Shown: piece after piece, positions 37,690 to 47,835 of the stretch
Layout: the number at the start of each line of letters is the position of its first letter
Numbering within the stretch: the first letter of the stretch is position 1
Assembly: GCA_034509735.1 (NCBI GenBank)
Contig: JACGWO010000005.1
Coordinates: 26,468,383-26,532,382 of the forward strand
DNA: 64,000 bases
Direction of reading: 5' to 3'
Origin: Sesamum alatum
Lineage: Eukaryota > Streptophyta > Magnoliopsida > Lamiales > Pedaliaceae
Notes under the pieces: generated by a model
Seen by the model: the letters and a program-made list of their open reading frames with translations, nothing else
What the model was told of the DNA's origin: nothing
Database searches by the model: none
Position numbers and translations under genes: made by a program

Positions 37690-38240
37690 GGCCATCCTTA
37701 GGAGGTACGAGATATCATACTCGCGGAGCTCGATGGTCTACTTGATTAATTGGTCGGATGTGTCCGGCTTCCCTAGAACCTATTTGAGGGGGTGATTGGT
37801 ACGGACCCCTATTGGAAAGATAGGAAGTAGGGGCGCCACCTTCGGGCGGTTATCACTAGCACAGAGGCTACCTTCTCTATGAGGTTGTACCATCATTCCG
37901 CCCCATTGAGGACTTTGCTAACATAGTAGATGGGCGTCTGCTTCCCGCTCTCCTCCTAAAGGAGGACCGAGCTTACCGCCTGGGACGTGGCCGCCAAGTA
38001 GATGTATAACGTATCTCCCGGCAAAGGTTTGACCAGCAAGAGAAGGCTGGCCAGGTATTGCTTGAGCTCTTCAAAAGTTTTGTGGCATTCTTCTCCCTAC
38101 TCAAAGTTCTTGGCTTTTCGTAACACTTTTCGTTAGTCTTTCTATAGACGGAGAGGCCTATCATCTGATCATAGGCCTCTCTGTATATAATGTCCTCGAA
38201 CTCCTTGAGTCCATGAAGACTCTATTGACTTTGTAGTTGG
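37690..38240 (-). pseudogene. Protease joined to the RT-linked RNase H, RT core deleted
   Basis: On minus, a protease segment ANYKVNRVFMDSRSS (38,245-38,195) carries D-S-R where the catalytic D-S-G is expected. It runs almost directly into the end of the reverse transcriptase ('LSVYRKTNEK', about 38,160) and the RNase H that follows it (EELKQYLASLLLLVKPLPG, about 38,065-38,010). The several hundred residues that include the RT palm with YxDD are absent, so this is an internal deletion. In-frame stops occur further on. Confidence 0.7.
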
Positions 38241-38389
38241 CCATGCTGGTCGTGATTACTAGGGCGTCGTTGTGGGGGAGGATAACTCATGCTCCTTCGA
38301 TTGGCCCAAATTGGATTACGGGCGCGCCCATCCATGTACTTACATCCAACACCTCTTCAGGAGGCATGCTCTCGGCTTCCTAAGCTAGT

Positions 38390-39667
38390 GCCTTTTGGGC
38401 CCTATGGGAGTCTCCCCCCATAGGTCCCCCGCAATTATGCGTATGACTTGTAAGGAGGGTTCGTGTCCTCCGATAGCCCAGCGGGGGCTTGCCTAAGTCC
38501 TTCCCTCGTGGGAGGTCCGTGACTGGACTCCGCCAGGGTTTCTCCCTGGTCTGGTTCTTTCCTTGGTTCTGGTCCTTTTTCTGATAGGGGCCCATGCCTT
38601 CAGACTTCTCTTTACAGAAAAGCTCTTGGAGGTATCCGTTCTGGACAAGTCGCTCAATCTCGTATTTTAGATGTCGACATTCCTTATTGGAGTGCCCATA
38701 GTCGTTATAGAATCGACATAATTTGTCCGACTTGGGCCGCGTGGGGCCTTCCCTAGCCCCTCAAGGTCGTATCAGCAGTGCCTTCCCCTCTACCGCCATG
38801 AGGGCCTGAGTGATGGGGGCGTTGAGGGGAGTGTAGACAGGAGGTCCCCTTTGGAAATGGGGCTTACTATCCCGCCTATCAGCACGGGGCTTCTTGGTGG
38901 ATCCTTCCTCGCGAGTGTCCTTCCTCTTCTCACCCCAACCTTCCTTCTTGAAGCCTTAGAGCTCCTCCATGTTGATGTATTTGGCTGCTCTAGCCAACAG
39001 ACTATCGAAATCTAATGCCGGCTTCTTGGCTAAGAATTTGAAGAAATCCCCATCCAGAAGCCCTTGGGAGAAGGCGCTCACCTTGACCTCCTGTGTAGCT
39101 ACAGGGACCTCCAAGAAGGCGTTGTTGAAACGATGCAGGTAGTCCCTTAAGGATTCGGAATCCTTCTGGCGCATAGTGAAGAGACTAAGGGAAGTTTTGC
39201 AATGTTTCCTGCTACTAACAAACTGAAGAAGGAACAATGGGCGGAACTCCTGGAAGATCCTCACCGAATCAGCAGGTAGCTGGTTGAACCACTGTTGGGC
39301 AGCTCGGGCAAAGGTGGTCACAAAGACCCAACATTTGATTCCGTATGTGTACTAATGGAGAAGAGCGACATTCTCGAACTGTGACAGGTGGTCCTGTGGA
39401 TCGGTGGTACCATTGTACTCTGCAAGGTGTCCGACATTTGGGAAGAAGTTTGTCCTCCATGACCTCCTCGCTGAATGGGATGCCGTCCTGCACCTCCAGC
39501 GGGACTCCCATCATCCTATGTTGCTCATCTTGCAAGATTTTCTGTAGGTGCTCCAGTTGAGCCTCCCAACGAGGGGGAACTCTGACCACTGGGGAAGTCT
39601 GAGAAGCCTCTGCCCAGGAGGGGCCTCGCCATCTTCCACTGACGCTCCAACCACTGAGGGAGCTCAC
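38390..39667 (-). pseudogene. Tat-element Gag, frameshifted
   Basis: The N-terminal part (39,667-39,430) holds a MGVPLEVQDGIPFSEEVM-type segment. The conserved gag domain (39,321-38,956) has AQQWFNQLPADSVRIFQEF, LRDYLHRFNNAFLEVP and ending ARAAKYINMEEL. A nucleocapsid-like CRFYNDYGHSNKEC knuckle lies at about 38,725-38,680. At least one frameshift separates the N-terminus from the domain, and stops occur in the C-terminal part. It would coat the element RNA in virus-like particles. Confidence 0.8.
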
Positions 39668-39722
39668 CGAGGGGGTATCCGTAATTATGCCAAACTTTAG
39701 GAAAAATCATTGTAACTCACCC
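39668..39722. mobile_element. Terminal fragment of a MULE-like MITE
   Basis: 'cgagggggtatccgtaatta' then 'tgccaaactttagg' matches the right end of the MITE at 47,428-47,835. Only this end survives, at the right edge of the Tat element. Confidence 0.65.
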
Positions 39723-40240
39723 TTAAAATAATTACTATCTTTTCAACCTACTTCAAACTAGTCCCACTAGTGGGTGACTTTTTCATATTACTTTTATATT
39801 TTTATTTCTTTTTGTTTTTTTACACAAGAAGTTCATTAAATTTATAAAAATTACGTTTACAAATGGTTATATTTTTATTAAATTTATGTGCAAGAGACCA
39901 AGTTGCAATTGAGAATGAAAAGCGGGGGGATTAAAATAATTTTCTATGAAAAAAACATTATAAGTTAACTAATTTAAAATGAGTTAAAACCTAAACTATT
40001 TTAAAATTAAAAATGAAATATTGGGGACTAAAACAAATCTTACTCCATCAGAAATTGACGTACATGATGCATCGTTTATAGGAGCGCATTAATCAATATT
40101 TTGAGATCTATACAAAAAATATTAAATATCAAAATAAAATAACTCGTATCAAATAAAATACAGTAGTCCAACAATTTTCGAATTATTTATCTCCCCATAT
40201 GCTAAGGTTGTGGAATTATTTATTAATTAAAAAGTATGCA
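39723..40240. other. Intergenic DNA upstream of the JAZ gene
   Basis: AT-rich, no gene seen. Confidence 0.5.
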
Positions 40241-40254
40241 GCTGACCGCCTGAG

Positions 40255-40304
40255 TGACGTCAGCCTCCCAGAGGGCCGATGACCGGCAATAGCCGGTGGC
40301 CAAT
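40255..40304 (+). promoter_or_regulatory. Candidate promoter module of the JAZ gene: TGACGTCA, inverted repeat, CCAAT box
   Basis: A perfect palindromic TGACGTCA (40,255-40,262) is a bZIP/TGA-type binding site. An exact hairpin ACCGGC-aata-GCCGGT lies at 40,282-40,297, and a CCAAT box at 40,300-40,304. The cluster is about 220-265 bp before the JAZ start codon, in a patch of unusually high GC content. Function is inferred from motif and position only. Confidence 0.45.
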
Positions 40305-40381
40305 ATAGCCACGAGTATAATGCTAAAACCTTCTTTATTAGTACTACTTATTGCACTTATCATTACATCTAATCAAAGTCT

Positions 40382-40406
40382 TCTCTCTCTCTCTCTCTCT
40401 CTCTTC
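40382..40406. repeat. (CT)n in the 5' leader of the JAZ gene
   Basis: A CT dinucleotide run, frequent in plant 5' untranslated regions, about 115 bp before the ATG. Confidence 0.9.
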
Positions 40407-40520
40407 TTATTTCTCCAAACAGACGAAGCTGTTTTTCTTCATTGTTCGGAGTGAATTCTTGTACGTGCAAGGAAAGCAACGTCGGATTCCGAGGCAAGAT
40501 TTGATCTTTGTGAGGTGGTG

Positions 40521-43500
40521 ATGGAGAGAGATTTCATGGGGTTGGCTGTGAAGCAGGAGGTTCCTGATGAACCCATTGATGCAGGTACTCATATTCAAAA
40601 GCTCTCGTGTATATGATTAATCATGCGCTTTTCTTGGATTGGATTCTTCATGTTCATATTATGAAGAAAATGAAGAGAATTTACAGTCTTTACACATGTA
40701 TATGAATCTGTAGTTGAACAGGGACTTGAAATGGAAATACTTCTATGGATTTCTGATTTAGAGCCTTTCTCCAATTGGGCTTTCAGTTTTCTTTTTTTCT
40801 TAATAAATTCTTCCCATTTATCTGGCTGTTCGAAGAACGAAAATAGAAAAATGGGCTCCAAGATTCTTTCTTTTTTATTTACTTTTCCCTTCTTTTTATG
40901 TCTTGGAAGGTAAAAACTTGAAAAAAAAAAAAAAAAGCAAAAGAAAGCACTTAATTTCAGATTTTTCCACGTTAAATAATAATTCCTTCATCTTTTGCTG
41001 TTATTTTTTATTATTATTATTATTTTTTTAGTGGAGAAGGATGATTTATTATTATTATTATTATTGTTGTTGTTATTATTATTATTATTGAATTGATGGG
41101 TTGAGTGGATTGTTCACGTTTTGTGAGAAAAGTTCAAATGGGAAATAAGATAATGTAGTATTAGTTGTGCAAACGTGAGATTTGGTGTATGTATTTCTCC
41201 AAGTGGTGTAGCTTATTCTAGCACAGCCCTTTGAGTTTTTTATATTCATTTGGTTTTGTTGTGTTATTTTAGTTGCAAAGATGCTAACATGCACCTCAAG
41301 AGACCTTTCATTATTCTATTGTATTTGTTAAAAGCAACACTTAATTTAAAATATTGAAACAAGTTGTGCCCTCCAAGAAGCCACCACCCCACATTTTTTA
41401 TTAACTTATTCTACCACCACCAAGAAAGAGGAATAAAATATGTTTGATTCCTGTAATAAAATAAGGATGTTTTGGAATTCATGAAAGTGGAGTGCTGCAT
41501 TTAAAAACTGTATTTGACCAGGTGGGATGCCTATATTCTTTACTTGTTCCTCGTTTATCAGTACAGTAATTATGTTACTATAATGAGCATGAGATGCTTA
41601 GGCTTGAGTTCTTTAAAGTTGATTTAACATGTTCACACTCTTTTACAGCTAGACATGTGAGGTACTTTGAGTTATTTAATTGAATCCCATGTTCTTATTT
41701 GTCATTGTTTGGCATTAGAATAGTAAGGAAGATGCCAAAGTTTGTTATTTTCTATGCAGTTCTTGAAGCTAAAATCACTGTTAAAATGGTAATTATTAAG
41801 TAATTAGTCTTTTTAAATGAGCTGCTCAGAAGAAAAGAGGGATTTTGCTTGATTGATTTGTTTTGGTGGTTGAAGTTGGAAGTATATAGTGATAGTTGTG
41901 ACTGAGTCTTTTGCATTTTGCACTGTGTTTTGGTTGTGTAGCTCCAGTGAGAAGTTTACCAATGCAGTGGTCATTCCCAAACAAGGCTGCTGCTCTTCCT
42001 CAGCTCTTATCTTTTCAGGAAGAAAGGCCTAAGACTGGTTTTGATTCACTCGCATCGACTGGATTGGTCACGATAACGACTTCAGACTCTGAGCACAAAT
42101 CATACTCTGGTGTTGTGCAGGTTTGGTGCTTTCCTTTTTTGATATTTGGCCAAGTTAAGAACTTGTTTCGAGTAAAGAAAGATTGATGTACTGTTGTTGT
42201 TCCCATTATCCATGTGTCTGGTAAACTATCTTATGGACTAATTAACGTGTTAAACCATGAATAGTAGTTTCTAGTAAAGAAAGATTGATATACTGTTTTT
42301 GTTCCCATTATCAATGTGTCTGGTAAAGTAACTTACGGACTAAATTAACGTTTTAAACCATGAATAGTATGTGATTTTTTCGACAAGTGAAGATCTTTTT
42401 CTTTCATTTTTGGGTATTCAGAAGAACATTGTTCCTGAAAATCAAAATGGAGTTCGATACACGGTGACAACCTATCCTATGAAACACCTGGATACACGTA
42501 CTATTCATCACCCTATCTCCAGCCCAACAAATCTGACGGTTTTCCCAGCTATCAGCACTGCCGTTCACCAGTCATTTGTTGCTACTGCTGGGCAGAATCT
42601 GATTTGCTCTGTGAGCACACAACCTCTTGGTGGCGTTCTAACGCCAAATCCTGTCCCAGCTATGCCTTCTAGCAGCCCCGTTGTGGGAACCACTGATTTA
42701 AGGTATTGTGGAAGACGTAGAAAATAACCTTACTTGGAAAACAATAACCATAAGGCTGAATCGAATTGGATCCATTATGCAGGAATGCTTCCAAGATCTC
42801 AGGTGCTCCTGCTCAGTTGACCATCTTCTATAATGGTTCAGTGTGCGTTTATGACAATATTTCTCCTGACAAGGTATATCATCTGCTATGTTAAAAGATT
42901 TCTGCCGATTCATCGCTTCCACTATATCATTCATTCTAATTTATTCATTGATGATTATATAGGCTCAGGCCATCATGTTATTGGCTGGGAACGGGCCTCC
43001 CGCAACTTCTAGTACGACAGTCCCTGCAGTTCCAGCTCAAGCACCTGTTCCTAAGTCTTCTGTTCTTGATGGTTTTGTTGTAAGTCAGCCTTATGGCACA
43101 ACGGCTCTTCGTTCAATCCCCACAGCTATAACTTCTACCAGTGTTTCTCAATCAGCCGTCCGGTCTGCCACTATCAACGATGCGACTGCATCAAAACCAG
43201 GGGGAGTTCTTGTGTCTTCTAACAATGTTGAGCCTCTGACAGTAGTCAATTCACAGGCATCTGTTTCTTCAAACTTCCTTCCATCAGGTATCTTCGAGCT
43301 TCTGCAAATCATGTTTTCATCATATCTGTGGGACCTTTTCCGAATTCATTATTACTTGATAGTAACATACCAAATACTTTCCCATCTTGTTTGTTATGTA
43401 TTTATATATTTCTACCTTTATATTGTGATCAGGCACTGTGCCTCAGTTTCGCAGAAAGTCTTTGGCTCGGTTTCTGGAGAAGCGCAAGGAGAGGTAATTT

Positions 43501-43831
43501 CTACTTGTGTTTTACTCTCACCAACTAATTAAGACACTCAGTTGAATATTAAAGATCCAATGTAGTTGGAAATTATCATGTGCGACTAAATGTTTGTCTA
43601 AAATCAGTACGAGGATATGTTTTCAGATCGCTACTAAACCTTGGTTGATGACAAACTTTTATGTTTATGGGCTGAAGAGTTGTAATTCTCGACTCCAGGG
43701 TAATCAACACAACGCCATACGCCAGTAAGCAGAACCCAGATTGCAGCACTCCTGGATCAGGCAGCACAACCTTGTCCATGAACTCTTCGGGCTCGTGTCC
43801 TGTGCCAGCCGTCAAATCATGCAAGAGCTAG
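40521..43831 (+). CDS. JAZ (jasmonate ZIM-domain) repressor, TIFY6-like (JAZ3/JAZ4 group)
   Basis: Seven coding exons joined by GT-AG introns: 40,521-40,584; 41,942-42,120; 42,422-42,702; 42,783-42,873; 42,963-43,287; 43,433-43,493; 43,699-43,831. This gives 377 residues. JAZ proteins bind and silence MYC-type transcription factors in the nucleus and are destroyed through SCF-COI1 when jasmonoyl-isoleucine appears. An N-terminal segment (MERDFMGLAVKQEVPDE) and early SLPMQWSFPNKAA resemble the TIFY6 group. The ZIM domain with TIFYNG is at residues 188-193, followed by DNISPDKAQAIMLLAG. The Jas motif is FRRKSLARFLEKRKERV (319-335), ending TTPY. The first intron is 1.36 kb. The start is the first in-frame ATG of a continuous exon, consistent with family length (about 350-390). 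The degron core is unusual (see findings). Paralogue assignment is from general resemblance. Confidence 0.92.
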
Positions 43832-44141
43832 GTTGCAGTGAAAACAGATACCGTATGACTCTTTCTTATTGCAACTTGCATATACATTGTATTCTTTCTT
43901 GACTATGATGTCTTGATTGTCTCTTAGACATTGCTGTAGTCCATTTTTGTTGTAACTGTGATCGAAGGCTTTTCAGCCGATCACACTAAGAAGGTAGTAG
44001 GCCTACAAGTTCCGGATTTTACACTGTATACATATCAATATTACTGTAAGAACAGTAGTATTTTACTTATTTAGCAGTAGAAAAAGATTGATTATGTAAT
44101 CATTTTGAAGGAAAATATGATCATGGTATCAGTATCAACAT

Positions 44142-45290
44142 CTAGGCTTCATCTTCTGTCTTGCTTGGGATAAACCTCCTTACAACATAGACAAAGAGTT
44201 GACAAAGAATCCTCCATGCCAGCAGAATGCTTATGCTGATACAGAAATTCCCAATACTATAAACATCCACTGTGAACAAATCATCCTTATCAATCAACTT
44301 CCAGTTCCATTTCGGATCTGCCATTGTTGTATTATGGAGTTTGCTGATCGTTTTCTCACCCAACGGGCCTTCTGAAACGTCCTTCGACGTGCCACTAACA
44401 CTCTCTCTGCACTTAAATTTGTTTATCAGCAATGCCTTCAAAAGGTACTTGAATGATGCTATGTAATGCAGCCATTTTCGGTGCTTAGAAAATTGTAATA
44501 TTTTCAATAAGAGCGCGCCCGTTATGGCTATTAGCATCTGACAAGCATTTGTGTTTACGAGGGATGCATAGAGGATTACCCATAAGTAGACCATGCTGTA
44601 AGAGGAGGTACGTTTTGAAGGAAGAACGACACAAGCAGCAGCAGGATAAGCATTGTGGGACGGGATACACGTTTCTTGGCTGAAATTTGGGATAGCATCC
44701 TTAGACCTTCGGGCTGGACTAGTCCCCTCTATGGCCACAATCTCATCTCTCGTGGCTTGAACAGAGACATCATTGCCTAGAATGTAAAGTTTCTTGGTGA
44801 TCCATATGCCAGTTTTCATCTGTTTTTTCAAGACATCATACGATAAGTCCTTGAATCCAAGGCCGTGGCCAGGAATCAAGATCCTCGTAGGCTGGCTAGG
44901 CATGTTCCTGGCCAAGTCCAACATGGGCTTGAGTCTCATATCCGTGTCTGCACGAGTAAATTTTGTCGTCTCTTCTTGAGAACTCGACTCTCCCCCCAAG
45001 AGCAGCAGCAGTGACATGAAACTGGAAGAGATAAAGGGATGGAAGACTGGGAGAACTGAAAGAGAAGGACTTGGTGTGGTAAGAAGTATTAGGCGAGACA
45101 GAGGAAGAATGGAACAGGACACAATGGAACAAGGTTGTTGTACCAAAGTGTCTTCGGGCTTGTCGATGTTCTACTTTGATGTTGTAGGAAATCTGAACCT
45201 TAGATTGTTTGTTTCTGGATCACAGACAACATCTTTCTTGTCTTGTCTGGATGATGTTAGTGAGTTCTTGTTGCTGTTGTGTGCCATCAT
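44142..45290 (-). CDS. Unrecognised membrane protein, two exons
   Basis: Exon 1 is 45,290-45,175 and exon 2 is 45,021-44,142, giving 331 residues. The start is a double ATG (MMAHNSNKNSLTSSRQDKK). Without splicing the frame hits TAG at 45,174-45,172. An intron from AA|GTAGAAC to a pyrimidine-rich CTCTTCCAG|TTTC, with CTAAT as possible branch site, joins the two parts in frame. Hydrophobic segments at about residues 41-47, 182-213 and 292-318 suggest a membrane protein with its tail RRFIPSKTEDEA outside the last helix. I recognise no family or catalytic motif and propose no function. It converges tail to tail with the JAZ gene, with 310 bp between the two stop codons. The exact start exon is less certain than exon 2. 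Confidence 0.6.
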
Positions 45291-45299
45291 AGACCTTTT

Positions 45300-46220
45300 G
45301 GCTGAATTACAGTTATTATAGTTAAATAGACTGGACTCAAGCTTACTATTCTCAGGCTTTCTGCAGCTACTTCAAATCCTCTACTCCAAATTTCCTCTTC
45401 TTTTTATTGTAGATAAATCACATCCACACTTGATGTTTGGCATAATTATAAGTATATCCCTATTAGATTGAAAATTATATTTACCCTCCTTGAAGTTTGT
45501 AAAATATTATGATGTCTGCCGGAGATAGGTGCAAGTACAAAAGTACCCTTACTTTTTGCAATCAAGAAAGAAAAAGAAAATAAAAAAAAAATCAAATTTT
45601 AAGAAAGACTCAAAAGTCCTTATGACGTTGGCTCCAAAACCATTAGTTTCTATCGCCCTCTATCAAAACAGATTCCCCCCGTTTGTCGTCCTCTGTTTTT
45701 CACAACGTCCACACCCATTCTCTGGCACCACCAACGTGAACTACTCTTCAGCACAACTCCTGTGTCTCTTGCTCTCAGTGTATTTCAATTTTCTCTCTCT
45801 TATTCTCTCACGGTTGAATCCTAGTCGCTTCTTTTTATTGTATGATTGTCGTCGTGATGATATTTAAGGTATGATCAGACATCGAAAACAATTTGAAGCA
45901 AGTTTTCTCTGAAACTTTGAGTCCTTTTGATCGTCATAATTTCGAAAAAAGTAAGTAAAAATCCTCATTCTTTACCCTCGCTTAAACACTGGGTCCTTTC
46001 GCTCTTCCTCTATCCAGGAGGGAGTTCGGGAACTAACTTTGATACTCCTTTCAGAAGAGTGAAACAAAAAAAAAAAAAAAAAAAAGCACATGAAATCCTC
46101 ACAGAATGAATATAATGTGAAATAAAAAATTGGAAACAGAGGATCTGAACATGTTTGCTTCTGTTTTTACCTTTAAATAAGGGTTTTTTTTAGCTATTTT
46201 ACAACAAAATATTTTTTTAA
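45300..46220. other. Intergenic DNA
   Basis: No gene supported. A CT-rich, less AT-rich patch at 45,700-45,860 has only weak open frames. Half-MITE phrases occur at 45,445-45,545. Confidence 0.4.
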
Positions 46221-46225
46221 AGGGA

Positions 46226-46480
46226 GAATTACATTAACACCCACTGATCAATAGCCTATGTATACAAATCACTCCTATATTTTGGATAATTATACTTACA
46301 CCAATAAGAAATGCCAACCCATTTACACAAACCACCTATAGTTTTTGGAACGTTAACATCATTACACAAACTGCCCCTGATTTTGGCTGTCAGGATTGAT
46401 TTTTGTAATTACGAAGAAAATAAGAATAATTTGTGTAAATACATTATAAATAGGGGTGTAAATGTAATTATCAAAATTTT
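46226..46480. mobile_element. Diverged MITE
   Basis: 'gagaattacattaacaccc' at the left is the inverse of 'ggggtgtaaatgtaattatc' at the right. The interior has weak inverted similarity. Confidence 0.5.
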
Positions 46481-47427
46481 AAAAGTAAAAACCAAAAGAG
46501 AAGTTTTGATAATTTTTCAATATGTATACATATATAATCAATAATGATATGATTATTTAGGCAAGATCCTTGCAACTAGCCCTTAATACTATAGCCTTCA
46601 AAAAAGTCATGAGGCATATATGACTTGGTTTCTAGGAAGCCTCAATTGATTAAATCATGGTGCAATGGAGGTCTAACTTACCATTCATATGGACTCACAT
46701 GCTTCAATAGAATGTAATTCTTGTTGGTCAATCCAAGGGATAATTTTATTTTTGGCCCTATTTGTTGCATTTATCTTACATTTAATTTTATTTGTGTAAT
46801 TTTTTTTTTAAATTTGGTCCCCAAAATATTTTTCGTCAAATTGTTAACTGAGGCGTCAACAGTAACAAAGTCTTGCCCGAATAACAGAATTGACGGCTCC
46901 GTTAACAAGTTGACGGAAAATACTGTTGGGGATCAAATTCGTGAAAAAATTGAACAAATAGAACTAAAATGTGAGACAAATACAATAAATGAAACCAAAT
47001 AAAAAAAGGCCTTAAGATATGAGACCAGAAAAATAATTTTTCCGTCAATCCAATTAATTAAAACACATTTCTCAAAATTAGAAAATATAAATGAAAAGAA
47101 AAGCTTCTTGGCACCCATGACCCACCCCATAGATAAAAGCAAAGTATTTCTTCAATGCTTAGTTAGGTTGAGTAATTCCAAAACCTACACACACACACAT
47201 AGTGGTCCTACTCAAATAAATTGGCTTCAGTTTTGCACCCCTCTTCATAAAAGCACTCCCCATTGCAATTTCACTACTAAAATTTAAAATTCATCTAAAA
47301 ATAGAAACTACGAAAAAAAACGCAATATTCTATAAAATCTTATTCAAAAGACAGGACTGAAACCCGAAAATTAACAGATTCAGATTCAAGAACCATCAAT
47401 TTAAATATAATATTAGCAATTTTTTTA

Positions 47428-47835
47428 GGGTAAATTACAGCCACCTCCCCTGAGATTTGGCATAATTACACTACCCCCTCGTTGTTTGAAAAATTATAAA
47501 TACCACCCTGAGGTTTGTAATTTCTAACCAAAGGCCTAAAATTGACCATTTTGCCCTCGATTTTATTTTTTTTAAATTGTAGAAAAATTAGTCGAGGCAA
47601 ATTACATTATTGCTCATCTGTGTAAAAAACTTAAGAAACATCTCCCTACGCATTATAATGTAAAAAAATTCAATGTGCATAAGGGCATTTTGGTCAATTC
47701 ACCCATAAAATTGGATGGAAATGGATTATTTATTAGACATATTACAAATCTCAGAAGAGTATTTGTAATTTTTCAAATAACGAGGGGATATTTGTAATTG
47801 TGCCAAATCTTAAGGGAGGTAGCTGTAATTTACCC
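47428..47835. mobile_element. 408-bp MULE-like MITE with near-perfect 9-bp TSD
   Basis: Ends GGGTAAATTACAGC and its inverse GCTGTAATTTACCC. Flanking nonamers are attttttta and atcttttta (8 of 9 identical). The arms share 'agatttggcataattac'-type text. Same general family as 27,650-27,888 and the fragment at 39,668. Confidence 0.82.

Larger units (their letters stand above)
32069..39667 (-). mobile_element. Decayed Tat-lineage Ty3/gypsy retrotransposon, 5' LTR missing
   Basis: Read on minus from the right: Gag (39,667-38,390), protease (about 38,220-38,170), the C-terminal reverse-transcriptase/RNase H part (38,160-37,700), a second RNase H of the archaeal type (37,680-37,200), integrase (37,200-36,320), a tandem-repeat zone, an accessory region coded on the opposite strand (33,288-35,580), and the 3' LTR (32,069-32,760). 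The second RNase H and the accessory frame place it in the Tat group. The RT catalytic core is deleted, the frames are broken, and no 5' LTR exists at the right edge, where the element abuts a MITE fragment. It cannot move by itself. Confidence 0.85.

Noticed and set aside
45017..45146. N-terminal extension of the membrane protein starting at a TTG (45,146)
   Set aside because: No ATG, and the segment has the look of an intron (pyrimidine-rich with a CAG acceptor). The spliced model starting at 45,290 is better.
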